From: Ulota crispa
Lineage: Eukaryota; Streptophyta; Bryopsida; Orthotrichales; Orthotrichaceae
DNA length: 64,000 bases
Assembly: GCA_963920765.1 (NCBI GenBank)
Contig: OY987245.1
Coordinates: forward strand, 622,501 to 686,500
Direction of reading: 5' to 3'
Position 1 is the first letter of the stretch; every line of letters starts with the position of its first letter. Below, piece after piece: positions 12,489 through 24,701 of the stretch. Below the pieces are notes generated by a model that had not been told where the DNA came from, made no database searches, and saw only the letters and a list, made by a program, of their open reading frames with translations. Both the position numbers and the translations under genes were made by a program.

Positions 12489-12533
12489 TTCCTCCAACGA
12501 AGTTCTACCGTTTCCTCCAACGAAGTTCTACCG
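12489..12533 (+). repeat. 22-bp tandem duplication
   Basis: The unit TTCCTCCAACGAAGTTCTACCG is present twice in tandem. It lies within gene-free DNA from 12,055 to 13,137, where I see no other structure. Confidence 0.6.
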
Positions 12534-13137
12534 TTCTGCACATCCGCTGCTCCTTGTTTTCAAAAATTTGGGGCCGCATTCCACAAGAAGGCAAGGCCAT
12601 GAACACGTGCTGGCCATTTCAACCAAAATTTCAGCCCAGTGGTCAGAAGAGCAACCCCACACATCCATTATTATAAGAGTATAATAAGAGTTTAAAGGGG
12701 GCAGAATTGGCCTCCCATTTTTGGAGAACCCAATATTGGCCTAGGGTTATGTGATATCTTAAATATGAAATTGTGTTTAAAATATTTGGCCTTCAATCCT
12801 AGTGACTTTCAAAGTATCAACCAAGGGAGGCCGAGCTTCAAGAATGTCAGAGATTGAAAACCAACCATGACTTACATTGTACAGCCTCTTAGACTCTTAG
12901 TATATCGGCTAGGTATTTCTGGACATAACATTATTTAGCAAGGCAGAAGAGGTACTTCAATAATGGACAAGAGGCAAAATAGTTTGCAGTCGTCAACTGC
13001 TCATGACTCAACACCTGAGCAGTAAATTAGAGAAGATATTATTGGCGTCATGGAATCAAGAAGCATTTGAGATTAGCATGTACTATGAAGGAGCGCAGTA
13101 GGGCATAACTCCAGGTACAAAACAATCTTCTTTGTTA

Positions 13138-13450
13138 AGGTAGGAACACCCATAAGCGTCAGTGTCCCCATAACTGTCACCTTTGAAATCTTGAAATATC
13201 TGTGGAAGTGAATAGATGTAATGACAAGAATATACAACATGTGAACATGAAATCTTAAAAGTGGTTATGGGTGCAATGGCAGTTTGCTCTTTAAAAATTC
13301 ACAACTTATTCTCACAATATTTAAATAATACATTTGAATATGTAAACTCATTTTTTTCTGTTCCTAATAAGATCCTATAATTTGCTAGTTGTTTGTTTAT
13401 AGTCATCATGTTCAAAACCTTTAGTTTGACGTTTATGGGTGCTCCTACCT
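13138..13450. mobile_element. AGGTAGG-terminus miniature element, 313 bp
   Basis: It begins AGGTAGGAACACCCATAA and ends TTATGGGTGCTCCTACCT, flanked by TA on both sides. TA duplication with a short inverted terminus fits the Tc1/mariner group. It is homologous throughout to the element at 58,012-58,413. Confidence 0.7.
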
Positions 13451-13790
13451 TAGTAATACTCTCAATGAAACTGCGACTTTATGTAATTTTGCATCAACCC
13501 ATAAAATCACCCTGCTACCATTGTTGAAACATTTTATGCACAACATCATTTTGTGTAGTTGCACTCTTTTGTTCATTTTTGCTTTTGCTATCTCCAACTT
13601 GAGGTGGGATTGTGGAGTTGAGTAGAGTTTATAGATAAGAACAACTGAAGCCTAGTTTACAAGGGTACAGATATCCGTACTTTGTATGAAAATGAGGGGT
13701 TTTTTGGAAGACACAACGGACAGGAAAGGAATGCCACACAGCAAGTAAGGTTGTACCTCCCCGGGAAAACCTGCTGAGCACAAAAGTATT

Positions 13791-14201
13791 GGGAACGACT
13801 AGGGAGACACCGCCCAGTTGCTAGGGAAACACCCCCAGTTGCTAGGGAGACACCCCTATAGCCCAACCTATTAAATTTGAGATAATTATTCCTGAAATAA
13901 AATCAAAACAATATTTTAGCGCACATTTGCATCTGCAAGCATATAACAAGTATTTCTCATTTGTGGGTCTTGACCATGTCAAGAGTTATACTTACAAACA
14001 AAGGGAACGAATAGTTTTAACTCTTGACCATGTCACAAATGAGACATATTTGTTGTATGTTTGCAATGCTTGCAGATGTAAATGTGTGCTAAAATGTTGT
14101 TTTGATTTTATTTCATCAACATAATAATAATCTCAAATTTAATAGGTTGAGCTATAAGGGGTGCCTCCCTAGCAATTGGGGGTGTCTCCCTAGTCATTCC
14201 C
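13791..14201. mobile_element. Foldback element, 411 bp, 8-bp duplication
   Basis: Nearly the whole element is one inverted repeat with arms of about 190 bp around a short loop near 13,995-14,015. It starts GGGAACGACTAGGGAGACACC and ends in the complement of a close match. AAAGTATT flanks both ends exactly (13,783-13,790 and 14,202-14,209). The small open frames inside are by-products of the palindrome. It belongs with 44,220-45,161, 51,683-52,092 and 62,971-63,381. Confidence 0.75.
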
Positions 14202-14399
14202 AAAGTATTTCACTGCAATCCTGTAGACTGTAGAGCAGTGCAGCAAAGTTTGAGCTACAAAGAACCAAAATAAGAAATGCTACCACCACAAAAACTAGGA
14301 ACTAGAAAGACATGTGCAGCACAGTGCTGCAATCAATGCGATAGTCTATCCCCACGATATCATGCAAATGATTTCCATGTTTCATTTTTTTAACTATAA

Positions 14400-14720
14400 T
14401 GTGATTGCATTGTGTACATATTAAATTGTTCAATATTGTTTCAATGAACATCATGTAAATACTACCACAAAATTGTCCAAAACCAAAAATGCAATCATGA
14501 ATAATTATTAATTCAATCTTCCTAACCATTATATTGAAAATGTTGAAACAAATAACTTTGAATAATTGTTGATTCAATATTCCTACACCACCATATTGGA
14601 ATCATTGAAACAATACCTTTGATTGACAACATTGAGATAATATACCTTGTGGCACTATTGAGACAACTTTGTGCGGCTAATTTGTGTTTGTCGTGTTGTT
14701 TCAACAATGGTGAAATATTG
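14400..14720. repeat. Interspersed ATTGTTTCAAT-like motifs
   Basis: Variants of TTGTTTCAAT or ATTGAAACAA recur in both orientations through this AT-rich stretch. Similar motifs cluster at 27,130-27,420 and 33,990-34,270, suggesting subterminal DNA of one transposon family. No termini could be placed here. The gene-free DNA from 14,720 to 15,128 shows nothing else. Confidence 0.35.
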
Positions 14721-15128
14721 ATTCAAAGTTCTAAAAAATTTGAGATGCACTCCTCAGTGCCCACTTGGCACAGCTCACCTCTTTTCCTATTTCAATGATT
14801 CAATGGCACTCCACTTTCTACCACCACGGCCCCAATTGCTCTCAAAAGTCAGAGCATGCCATCCTCACCTAACTTGCCAAATTTGTTGCGTTCAAGGATA
14901 ACATCTACTTTTGAAGAGCATTCAACATTCTTGTCTCACAGCCTTGCTTATCAAATGTGTCCCATAACAAGTCAATTGATCAGTCACCAAGTGGAATGTA
15001 GAATAAAGTTTACCAAACTTAAAATGAATAGTGCTTTCAATGACCATTGCTTGACACAAAAGGATTGAGTGCCACAAAAGAATAAAAAGTAATGAAATGG
15101 TCATGAATGAAGTTTTTTTTTTAGCCAT

Positions 15129-15200
15129 TGCAAATAATGAAAATTGAACCCATATCTCCTGCTTGGAAGGCAGATAGTTTACCTTTAATCTGTATCCGCC
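15129..15200 (-). tRNA. tRNA-Gly(UCC)-like sequence, degraded
   Basis: On the minus strand it begins GCGGATACAG, has a D-arm-like GGTAAA, an anticodon arm CTGC-CTTCCAA-GCAG (anticodon UCC) and a GGGTTCAAT T-loop. The 3' acceptor side does not pair with the 5' GCGGAT, so it is a tRNA pseudogene or tRNA-derived fragment rather than a working gene. It diverges from the tRNA-Ser-like sequence 110 bp away. Confidence 0.5.
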
Positions 15201-15309
15201 TAAATTTTATTATATTTCTTCTTGCTTTCTTTTTCAATCTCCATTTACATAGTAAATTAATATTGGGTTGATTCTTGGTTCTTTTGAGCCAATGATCTTA
15301 TTAAGATAA

Positions 15310-15392
15310 GGATGGATGTTTGACTGGTTGATAGAATTGGTCTTCAAAACCAAAGTATTGAGAACACCAGGGGTTCAAATCCCTCTCCATCT
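15310..15392 (+). tRNA. Mitochondrial-type tRNA-Ser-like sequence with UCA anticodon
   Basis: The acceptor GGATGGA pairs with TCCATCT (six Watson-Crick pairs plus G-U). It has a Ser-type D arm (GACTGGTTGATAG), a perfect five-pair anticodon stem TTGGT/ACCAA around loop CTTCAAA, a long variable arm, and a T-loop GGTTCAAATCC. From memory it resembles the native plant mitochondrial trnS(UGA) almost throughout, except that the loop there is CTTGAAA. The G-to-C change makes the anticodon UCA, which would read UGA. One T-stem pair is weak. It is most likely a nuclear copy of mitochondrial DNA and may not be expressed. Confidence 0.6.
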
Positions 15393-16394
15393 GTAAGTAG
15401 GGTAACATGAATGTCTAAGGGTACTTTTTGCAGTTCAAAAAGGCATTTTGGAAGTTATTGAATTGTAGTTGTAAGATCATTATTAAACATTGAGAAAAAA
15501 TTGTAACTGTAAGATCTTGAACTTCAAGGTTTCTAAATGATGCTACCAAGATAAAAATAAATTAATAAAAGTCACGAGCATGTTAAGATATGTGTGACTA
15601 AATGGGGATGAGTACAAAAAAAGTTATTTTTTAAATCCTCCAAAAATTTTAATACAAAAATGGCAACTTTTGCATACAAAATTGGGAAACAACTATTTAT
15701 AATGATTTAGCACTTGTTGTTGTTACTTCATCTATTACAAACTAAATGTTTACTAAAATCATTACAATTAAAAGAGAATTCATCAATGAATGAATTCTAA
15801 TTTGTATTACAAAAACATGCCAAGTGAAAGTAGAGCAAAAATACATTTAGATTTTGTTAGATGATGAAATTTTAGTAAGAGGGCCCTTGTTGCCTACGGA
15901 AATGCCCAAATGAATCTTGACTTTATTCTCAACTTGCTACATGTCTTTCAAATGTGATTTGTCATAAGCTCTTTAGTGACACTATTCATCACACATTGTG
16001 ATATGTAACAATAATGTTGTAGTTTAGCTTCCCAAAAAATAATTGAAATGTGATATGAAAGAAATTCAAATTGAACATTGAAGCTGACTTCAAACAACTT
16101 CTCCAAAAAAAATTAAATCAAATCAAATCTTTACATTTAGCAAGGTCTCAAAATATCCTAAACACCCAAATTTGGTGCCTCATGCATTTAGGGATTAATC
16201 GGTAATGGATTGTTCATGAAATTATTATTTTTTGAAATTCTTGAACATTTGTAATGTTGGGAGATCTCTTGATGTTTTACATATGTTTTACAATGATTTC
16301 ACATGTGATTTTTTATGTGGATATATCTCCCAATGTTTTGCAGGTATTCCTGCATAGTTTGTATACTGCAACAATTTTAGGTTAAATTAATATA

Positions 16395-16626
16395 ATATTC
16401 GTTAATTTGGGAAAAACAGGGGTCCCACTTTGTGTTCCCCTGAAACCCAAAAAGTTACTTTAAAACCATATCTCAAGGTATCAGATTCAATTTGAGCCAT
16501 TAAGATTTTTTCCCTTGCAAATCCCTCCTCTCAAGTAAGGGCATGTGTTGGTTTGATCACCTCAAACTTCCTAACTCACTTCCTGAAAGTCTCAAAATGT
16601 ACCATTTTTCCCAAATTAACGAATAT
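16395..16626. mobile_element. Miniature inverted-repeat element, copy 2
   Basis: It shares the ATATTCGTTAATTTGGG inverted termini and most internal sequence with 8,951-9,179 (for example AAACCCAAAAAGTTACTTTA and CTTGCAAATCCCTCCTC). Shared TTTTTCCCTTGCAAATCC and other blocks show the same family; differences are scattered substitutions and short indels. Confidence 0.7.
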
Positions 16627-17628
16627 CGCGTTATTATTACTTCTGGATTTGGGATAGTCTAGTCGAAATTGCACAGTGCAAAATGACATACCCTAACTGC
16701 TGCATGTCACTTGGTCCTGATGGTTGGGATTTGGGAAGACGACACTCCAGCCCTAAACCCTAAGCCCAAGCGCTTGTCTGCACTGCACTGGATCCTTCTC
16801 AGAGCTGAACTCCATTGCGCTTCTCGAACCAGAATTCAGGAAAAAAAAAAAAAAAAGCTGTTTTGCTTTTCCTCTCCACGAAGCAGGTGCACTGGAAAAG
16901 GCCTGGCGTCACGCAATCGAGGATATGAGTCTACTTCCTTTTATTCAAAGCAGTCTGTTTCACTAGTTTCTTTTTCAACGTAAGCTTACGTGGATTATAT
17001 ACTTTTTATCTGCATGAACTCAAGCAAAACTGTATTTCCATCGCTCACGACATACAGCAATCTGTATTATTTTTTTGCCAAAGTGTATTATGCTAGTGAG
17101 AGTTAGGATATTTCCAATAGTGGGGTTTTTAGAATCATGCAAACTTCCACAAAAAATTAACCAACAAAGAAAATCTAGGATTTTATTGTAAAGTGCCACA
17201 AGTCATTGTATACAACTGATACACAAGTGCGAACCAATCTTTTGAGCACCAAGTCGTACAAACTCCTCAATTTGTACAAAGTACAAGTCCTCACATATCG
17301 ATGCTAAGATGACAGGTCAAATGCAAGTACATCAAGTTCAAAGATGATGAAAATTAAATCCTCTGGCAAAACCAAAAAACACACTCTTAGTTCTTAACGA
17401 TTCTAGAGTAATGCTTAGCATTACAATAAATACTTCTCTAAATACAGTATATAGCCAAAAAAAAAAGTAAGTATTGTAGGTTTTCAAATTAGAGAAGGTT
17501 AAGATTGTATATAACCTATTCATTTTATTGCTCATCAAGAAAGCAATCTGCTTTAAACAAAGGGCTTTTTTAGTGAGGATAACTCAATATCTACTTGGAG
17601 TTCATTATTATAGGATATAAATTCTATA
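16627..17628. other. Gene-free stretch
   Basis: I see no gene. There is a poly-A run near 16,840-16,855 and otherwise AT-rich DNA. A 90-codon frame at 16,711-16,983 spans the poly-A and has no family resemblance. Confidence 0.5.
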
Positions 17629-17834
17629 AGGTAGGAGCACCCAATACCAACAACGTACCTAATGTCATCACTCTTTACATAAGGTGGTCATTTTAGAACT
17701 TTGATCTAAGTACACCATAAATAGCTTATTGTTGTTAACCAAAATGATAAGTTATCTATGATGTACCTAAATTGACCACCTTATGTAGAGAGTAACACCA
17801 CTAAATACAATGTTGGTATTGGGTGCTCCTACCT
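17629..17834. mobile_element. AGGTAGG-terminus miniature element, 206 bp
   Basis: It begins AGGTAGGAGCACCCAATACC and ends in the exact complement, flanked by TA (17,627-17,628 and 17,835-17,836). The interior is a long palindrome containing CATAAATAGCTTAT. It shares termini, not interior, with 13,138-13,450. Confidence 0.7.
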
Positions 17835-17836
17835 TA

Positions 17837-19333
17837 CCTAATTAGTTCATGTATAGAGTGTTTGGTATAGGAAGTCGGATAGACTTATGGTCACAAAACC
17901 AAGTTAATGAATGGAAAGTGCATCGAAGTTCCAAAGAATATTGAATTATGGGGTTCAACGTAGAGAGGAACTACTATATCATATAACTTTCTAAAGCCTC
18001 TCAGGCTCAGCTCTCAAATGTCGTGAAGTCCTTTTCTTTGCAAAATGAGATTAGAACGCGGTCGTTGCTTGATGCAGGTATGTGGAAGTGAGTACATTGA
18101 AGGATCGCCGACGTCCAGAGAAAATACAGAGCCCTAGAAACTCATGAATCATAAAGCACTCCTCAACAGTTTGAACTAGAAGGGGCTTGAAAGAGGTCGA
18201 CTTTCCACTCTGAATCACCACAAGTTTTATTTTCAGAAGTAGTCTGCACTGGTATTGCAACAAAATTTCTTTAGACTACAAGCAACTGCAGAACTAGCCA
18301 AGAATGAATACCAAAACGCAAGGTGATCTGCCCCTTTCTAAAGCTATAGATGTTAACAGGACCAACAATTTTTGCATGAGTACTCATGGAACTACATAAG
18401 CAAATGATAACCAAATTTTGAATAGAAAAAACTGAACACTTCAGAACTACCAATTAGCTTTAGAAGGTGGGGGTTTTGATAGATCCAGAATCTAAACCAT
18501 AGAGTAGAGCAAGAATAGTGAGGCTTTGAAAACGCAATAGAACCTAACAAATTGACTTTCACTCCTTCCGTTTTTCATGTACTTTTGAACACAGAGATGT
18601 GCCATTGCATAACCCGCATCCTCTAGAGTCCGTTTTCTTCTCTTATACAAATACGTTTTGTTTCAAACTTGCACTTTAAAAGTGGTCTCAGTTGAGAGGG
18701 CAATACGATTTCTACAATTACAAATAGCTACAGAGTAACGTATGGAGAAGGTCCAGTCCTGGCAGTAGTAACAGGTCCATATCCAAAATTCCTTCTGAGC
18801 TTCGCTAGTGTCAGAAAGGCAAGGATCCATCTTTGGTAAGTCAAAGAATTAGACAGTGCTCGAGAAGATTATCAGATACAATCGTCAAGTCATTCTACGC
18901 AATCAACATCGTCCAGATCTACATTTATTTGGAAGAAAGGGCAGGGCTTAAAACGACGAGGGTTCTGGGTTTTAGTCCTCATCTGACAAGATGATGACCA
19001 TATCAATGAGTTGATGGAATCATGGGAGCACTCACACGCTGATCAATTTGCAGCAGTGCATCAAAAATTAGCCAATTTCCGAAGAATACCGTCACCTGGA
19101 ACGAACGCCTTCACGAGGTGCTAACCAACTTCTCTCTTGTTCAGCTTCGTGATTTCGGGGCCGTTGTGCAACGAAAACAAGTCATGCCGGTGTTGCTGTT
19201 CATGTTCGAGACTCTGTCAGCGTACACGGGCATACTCAAGAATTTGCACTTCACCAGCTGTGCTGAGACTTCCACGTCCGGAGGTTCCACGGCTCTGCTG
19301 TTGTCATCCTGCAACCACCAGGAACTCGAAGCT
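17837..19333. other. Gene-free stretch downstream of the phosphatase
   Basis: No gene recognised. The part next to 19,334 should hold the 3' untranslated region of the minus-strand phosphatase. Confidence 0.4.
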
Positions 19334-21755
19334 TTAACTGAAATCCACAACTTCAATATTTTTCCAGTCACTTCCAGCAAACTCATGAGTTAACATCTCC
19401 TAAAAGGCTTAGGATTCAAGGTCAATACAATCGACCAGATTCCGTGAAAAACATTGCACATGCCGGTTTAAAAACAATTGGACAGCAAAATAGTTCTCAT
19501 ATGACCTACTCAAAAAGAGGGGAACAAGGATGTACCTGAGGAATGTGATGCTTGACATGTACAACCCCATAGTTACGAGCTCTAGTCCATTTGTAATGTA
19601 GAAAGCTGTAGTCATGTTGGAGGCGTCCAAGGCGACCAGCTGCTCTCATGAAGTAGTAAGCCGACTTTGGAAGCGGGCGGTTCGCAATTGCACTTGTTGT
19701 GAGCTGCCGAAACAGAACCTTGCGATCCCTTATAATGTCGGAGTGACCACCACAATGAACATCACCTGTTGAGTAGTCAGATAGGATAGCCTTCAGTGAT
19801 TCTTGCAATGCACACAGATATCTGGATTTACACCGCCCTTGCTGCACAAACTCCAAAGATGTAGAAGAAACTGCAACAGGCAAAATTACCTACCTCCAAG
19901 AATTAGAACTTCCCGGCCTTGTTCTGAGGTTTTCCAGATGTCCAGAGCATCGATCATCTTGATTTGTTCGTTGATGTGTTCGCCAAATGACCAATGTCCT
20001 TTGAAATCTTCAAGCCGCTGGAAGGCCATAGGTGCTTTTTGCGTAATCCGGGGAGCTAGAAATACAAGTGGCGCAGGAGAGCACACCAACAGAGCCCGGA
20101 CTTTCCCAAAAATCCCCTCGGGACTCAACGCTTTGGTGATGGCATTCCATTGATGGCTCCCAAGGTATTTGCTTTCATCCTCGTTGTCTCGATGAAAAGT
20201 TCGTGAGCCCCGAATGTCCAGGAACATGAGCCCTACTCCGCCTACCACGTGGAAATGAAAGTCCTAATTGACCAATCACCTTCCAAAAGTCAGAGTAAAA
20301 GTGCAGAAACACAAAGACATATGTAGAACACCTCTTTTTGGTGTTTTATCTAGATACAGAATACCTCTTCATTCAAAAACCAAGGCACTGATAAAAATTC
20401 AAAGACGCATATTGAAGAACACAAACGGTACCTGGAGGATACAAGCATTTTTCACATACCTGGCAAATATCTTTCACTCTTTCCAAGTCGACATCCTCGT
20501 AGAGCTGCCTTTGATACTCCAAGCTTACAATCCAGGCGCAACGAGCCACAAAGAACTCAGCACTGTTTCTATTCCAGTCGTCCGTATTATCCCCCCAATT
20601 GTCACGAACTTCATGATCATCGTAAATCATGAGGCTGGGGCAATTAGCAAGACACTTGGCAGTTGGAGGATGCCTCCATGTGTCCCTGTAAACCTCTCGG
20701 TAATACTCACATATAGCGTCCTGGTGGATACTCCACTGGTCCGAGGGAAGATCCTTCAATGTCGCCATGCCCCTTTGAAAACGATCTGACCATGCATCCT
20801 TGTCACCTGCAACTTCGGCTGCCACATCTGCGTCTTGGCGCTTGTCTCCATCACCATAAATCTGCAAAAAACCACGGTACTTTTCGTCACAAAACAAACA
20901 GTAAGTAAACCCCTGCACAAGCGCTAAGAAAATCGTGGTCATGTCTTGTTTTTTCACTGACGAATGTAATAGAGAAGAAAAGAGAAGAGGTCAGACCTGG
21001 TCGCCAAGATGCAGAAGAAGATCCACCTTGCCCGCCTCGATAGACTTGGAAAGATGAGTCCAAAGATCCCAGGTAGGACGAATTAACATATCCGTAATGA
21101 AGATTTTGTTGCAACTGATCACTCCAAAGGACAGAGTGTCTGCAGGCACTTCAGAGAACGTGCGAAAACTACTGGATGTCATTATAATGCAGCCTTTCAC
21201 CTCAACACTGTAACAAGTTGCCGGCCTTAGTCCTTTGAACTCAAGGACAGAAGGCCTATGCGCAGTCACATTGTGGACTAGTGTTTTGCGCTCGTGCGGA
21301 GCACCCTCGGCTTCGGAGATTGTAGCTGGTGGTGGACGTCGCCCACCAGTCAGTTGTCTCTGTAAGTAGCCGGATTGCCTCTCCGGCGCCGGGCACTGCT
21401 CTCTCACTTCAATCGTCAATCTTCCTGAGATGTTGATTTCGATCAGAATACGGGCCGTCGTTGCGGTGACCTTGCCTATCACTGGCCCAACCATCACTTG
21501 CGGATTTTCGCTGGGTACAATCAGGCTTCGTGAGCCTGAGTTTCCATACAACTTGCTGATGGAATGAAGGAAGGATATATGAGCATTCCGCCTTGCAGTT
21601 CTTAAATTCCATTTTGCTGATGGCTCGGACAGTTCACTGCCTCCGTCCATACTTGGTGCAACAGCAAGCGACGTCATCGCTGTGCTCCCCGCTCCACAAA
21701 ACCAGCAATTGTGGACAGACGATAAGGAACACCAGAGCAGTAAAAATCGTAGCAA
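19334..21755 (-). CDS. PhoD-like metallophosphatase
   Basis: Five exons join in phase on the minus strand: 21755-20997, 20861-20460, 20263-19894, 19765-19536 and 19399-19334, giving about 608 residues. After a variable N-terminus comes a beta-rich domain (GPVIGKVTATTARILIEI), then the metallophosphatase core: LLLHLGDQ-IYGDGD (first metal ligands, split by intron 1), IYDDHEVRDNWGDN, FHFHVVGGVGLMFLD, and GDVHCGGHSD near the end. These are the metal-binding motifs of the PhoD family, phosphodiesterase/alkaline phosphatase-type enzymes that in plants form a small family of uncertain substrate. Introns 1 and 2 are phase 0 and intron 3 is phase 1. The start is uncertain: the Met at 21,755 begins a hydrophobic stretch (MLRFLLLWCSL), but an internal Met at 21,677 is possible. 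The last exon, ending VVDFS, is short and less certain. Confidence 0.85.
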
Positions 21756-24390
21756 TGATCAAGGTAGTGATGGTTCAAATGCCTTGGTGCCGGCTGACCC
21801 CACATAAGGATGTACCGTCCACCGCATGGGTTCCAAACAAGTGACTCCCCTGCCCAGCAGATGCATATACAACCACCATCCAACGCTGATCTGCAATTTC
21901 CATGAATAGAAAATAGAACGAGGTTTCCTTTCACCAACTATCAGCATCACTTCATGCAAATGGCGATCTCGTCAAACACCTCAAGTAGCTGGAGATCTAC
22001 GATGAGTACGCTCCTCATCACGGCTTGCTTTGAATTGCAGAATGTTGCTTTGAATACAATTCCTGCCAGAACCACAACAACTAATTAAGAACGTTGCCAG
22101 TAAAAGTTTCCAAGCCGTAACGGCTCGACATGGAATTTTGACATAGCCACCCTGTTTGAGTCTCAACTCTGCCTCCCAAAGCGCACACTTATTGAAGCAA
22201 TACAGATATTATAGTCTAGAAGAGAAGTGCCATTGCTTGATCCGATTCAAAGACCAGGGACGCTCTTACGGCACTCAAAACATCAAAGTTGAAAGGACTT
22301 AAGCTGGGAGCTTCCTCGGAAGAGCTTTTCCGGCTCTGGAGAACGGTCGATTGAGCTTCCATCACACATTATCATTCTATAGTTGATCCACACGTCTACC
22401 AGCGATTCAAAATACAAAACATTCGGCTCCGTATCTTAGCGAACTCTGAAATAACCACCGACAATGCTAACGCTCAAATCATTTTAGGGTTCGCAATTTG
22501 ATCTCCCAGCACTAGTAACAAATGGTGGCAACTGATTGCTAGCAGATCACGCGATTGAGAGAGAGAGAGAGAGAGAGAGAGCTTACAAGCTAGACTAGAA
22601 ACGAGTTCCTTGTCTGTGACGAAACGTCGAAACCTTCGGTGAAAGCGATCCGTATACCGCACAAGACTTAGATCGAGAAGTAGAACTGTGGACTCAACTC
22701 CAGTGCTACTACCATAGCCGAAGACGATGACCACCACCACCCTGATTGAGCAACCTAGGCTCAGGAGTAAGGCGAAGTAGTAGCACAAGATCGAATTGTC
22801 TCTCTACCCAACCTTGCTCAAAACTTGATCTAGATCAAAACATTGACAAGACTTGGTTTTAGCTCAAAATGCCATAGACACGGTATTCAATCAAAAACTT
22901 GGTCGTTGCCCGGCTAGCTCTACTTAACTTCAGGATTTTCTGCAGAAAATTCCGCTCCGACGCGCATTTGGACACATCTCACACGCCCATTCGAGAACGA
23001 GACATGGAGAAGAGGAGAGAGATTCAAAGAGGGACCCAGATGCAAGTGTAAGCGAACACGTCACTCGATCACCATTCTCTCCGAATGTGAGAAGGCAGAA
23101 GGGTTAACCTAAAGATGAATCCAACTCAGCATTGACAGTTGTAAAGTAAGAGTAGTGAAGCTTGCAAGCTGTTGGCACACACTGAGCTGCACAGAGTGAC
23201 AGCCTCGTCTCTGACACTTGCACCTGATTTGAAGAAAAGGAAAAAAAACCCCACCATACTCTCAAAAACTGACTACTAGTGAATCCTCGATCACTGCTGC
23301 TGCTGCTGCATTCTAGACGGTGTGCTGCTTTCCGTAGCTCCAGAAGAATGATGGCGGACAACCGTTCCTTTTTAGGCTTCCCATCGCTGGATATTTAGCA
23401 GATTTTGCCGACAATTTTTGCCAAACTACACCAAAAACTTGCTGGGAATTGGGGAAAACGTGTTCGGCTACCGAAATAGCAACACGACTATGCAAAACAT
23501 ACCAAAATCGACAGGCTCAAGAGTCTCTACCAACTTCTTGAAGGCACCTCAGATAAAGACAAAAATATGAACAGAGAAATGGCTGATGCCGGAAATCATG
23601 GAAGAAAGAAACTGAGAGCTGTCAGTCAGGTTAAGACAAAACAGAAATGCACCATAATTCTCAAAGGATCTCTGCCGCATCATCCGTCAAAACCGAGACG
23701 GATAAGAATGAGCCTTCCTTCCCACTTCCCAGTTCCCTCCCTCCGCGGACTCGACGCCGGCGAGGTGGATGCAGATCTATGTCATAAATTGGGGTTGATA
23801 TAGTTATGACGGAGAAAATCAAGCGCATATGTTTCATTCCTCATGCACAGTGACTTCATCCATGGCATGCATGGTGTTTCACGCGCGACGACTCTGTTAC
23901 CCACCACGACGGGTACTTGTACAGTTGTACTGATCTGCAACCAGCTAGCTCACGGGATAAGCATACAGTATGTGCTTTGGGTGAAGCTGCTGCAATGATT
24001 GCTCAGGAAACTGAACGGTGTTCAAACGCGATCGACGCTCTGGACGGCGAGCGAATGAGCTGCAAAAGGAGAAGCTGAGCTAAGCTTAGAGAGCATTGCA
24101 CATGAGGGCAATGGGCCTTCTCGCTTCTCCGCCTCAAGCCATGGCGATGAAGAAGGTAAGGTAGTGCAGTGCACATGCCATGCACGCCAGCAACATCGCC
24201 AGGCCCTCGAAACGAAAGGCTTGCTCGGTCGCACTGCTGTGGGAAGTGAGCCAAGTGACCTTAGTAAATTGACCTTGGTAAAGTGACGTTAGTAAAGTAA
24301 CCTTTAGTAAAATGACTTTAGCCAAGATGTGTACCCAAATTCATTCCTAAGACCCGTGATGACGAAGTGCAAACATACCTTAAAAGTAAC
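21756..24390. other. Gene-free stretch upstream of the phosphatase
   Basis: It holds the promoter and 5' region of the minus-strand phosphatase. A GA microsatellite lies at 22,556-22,581. At 24,256-24,325 a motif like TTAGTAAAGTGACC recurs about every 17 bp. A minus-strand frame ending LAMLLACMACALHYLTFFIA at 24,134-24,325 looks membrane-like, but I cannot support it as a gene. Confidence 0.45.
22556..22581. repeat. GA microsatellite
   Basis: About 13 GA units, roughly 800 bp upstream of the phosphatase start. GA runs are common in plant promoters and 5' leaders. Confidence 0.9.
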
Positions 24391-24397
24391 AACACTA

Positions 24398-24699
24398 GAG
24401 TAGGAGGTTCTAAAACGCTCCTGAAACTGAATTTTGGGGAGGTGAAATTTTTTGAAATATTTCTCAGTGTAAATTTTCCTTGAAAGACAAGAGGGATTGG
24501 CATCTAATTCAAGATGTTTTATATTTTTTGGAGCTTTGTGGAGTTAGTTATGAAATTTTGAAGTGGAAAGGTCATAGGTCTCTAAAGTGGTGCACCTTCT
24601 CAAGTGTACATCACTTGTACATTGTTGAAGGGATAGGAAAAATAACATGTACAAATTGAGTACATTTGAGGAGGTGCACCATTTTAGAACCTCCTACCT
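24398..24699. mobile_element. AGGTAGG-group miniature element, 302 bp
   Basis: The left end is GAGTAGGAGGTTCTAAAA and the right end TTTTAGAACCTCCTACCT, flanked by TA. The inverted termini run about 18 bp with few mismatches. The group shares AGGTAGGA with 13,138, 17,629 and 58,012. Confidence 0.65.
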
Positions 24700-24701
24700 T
24701 A

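Noticed and set aside
13657-14124. Short frames inside the 13.8-14.2 kb palindrome
   Set aside because: They are by-products of the inverted repeat; both strands give similar frames.
24134-24325. Membrane-like minus-strand tail ending LTFFIAMA
   Set aside because: Its N-terminal part is made of the 17-bp degenerate repeat, and no gene model could be built around it.
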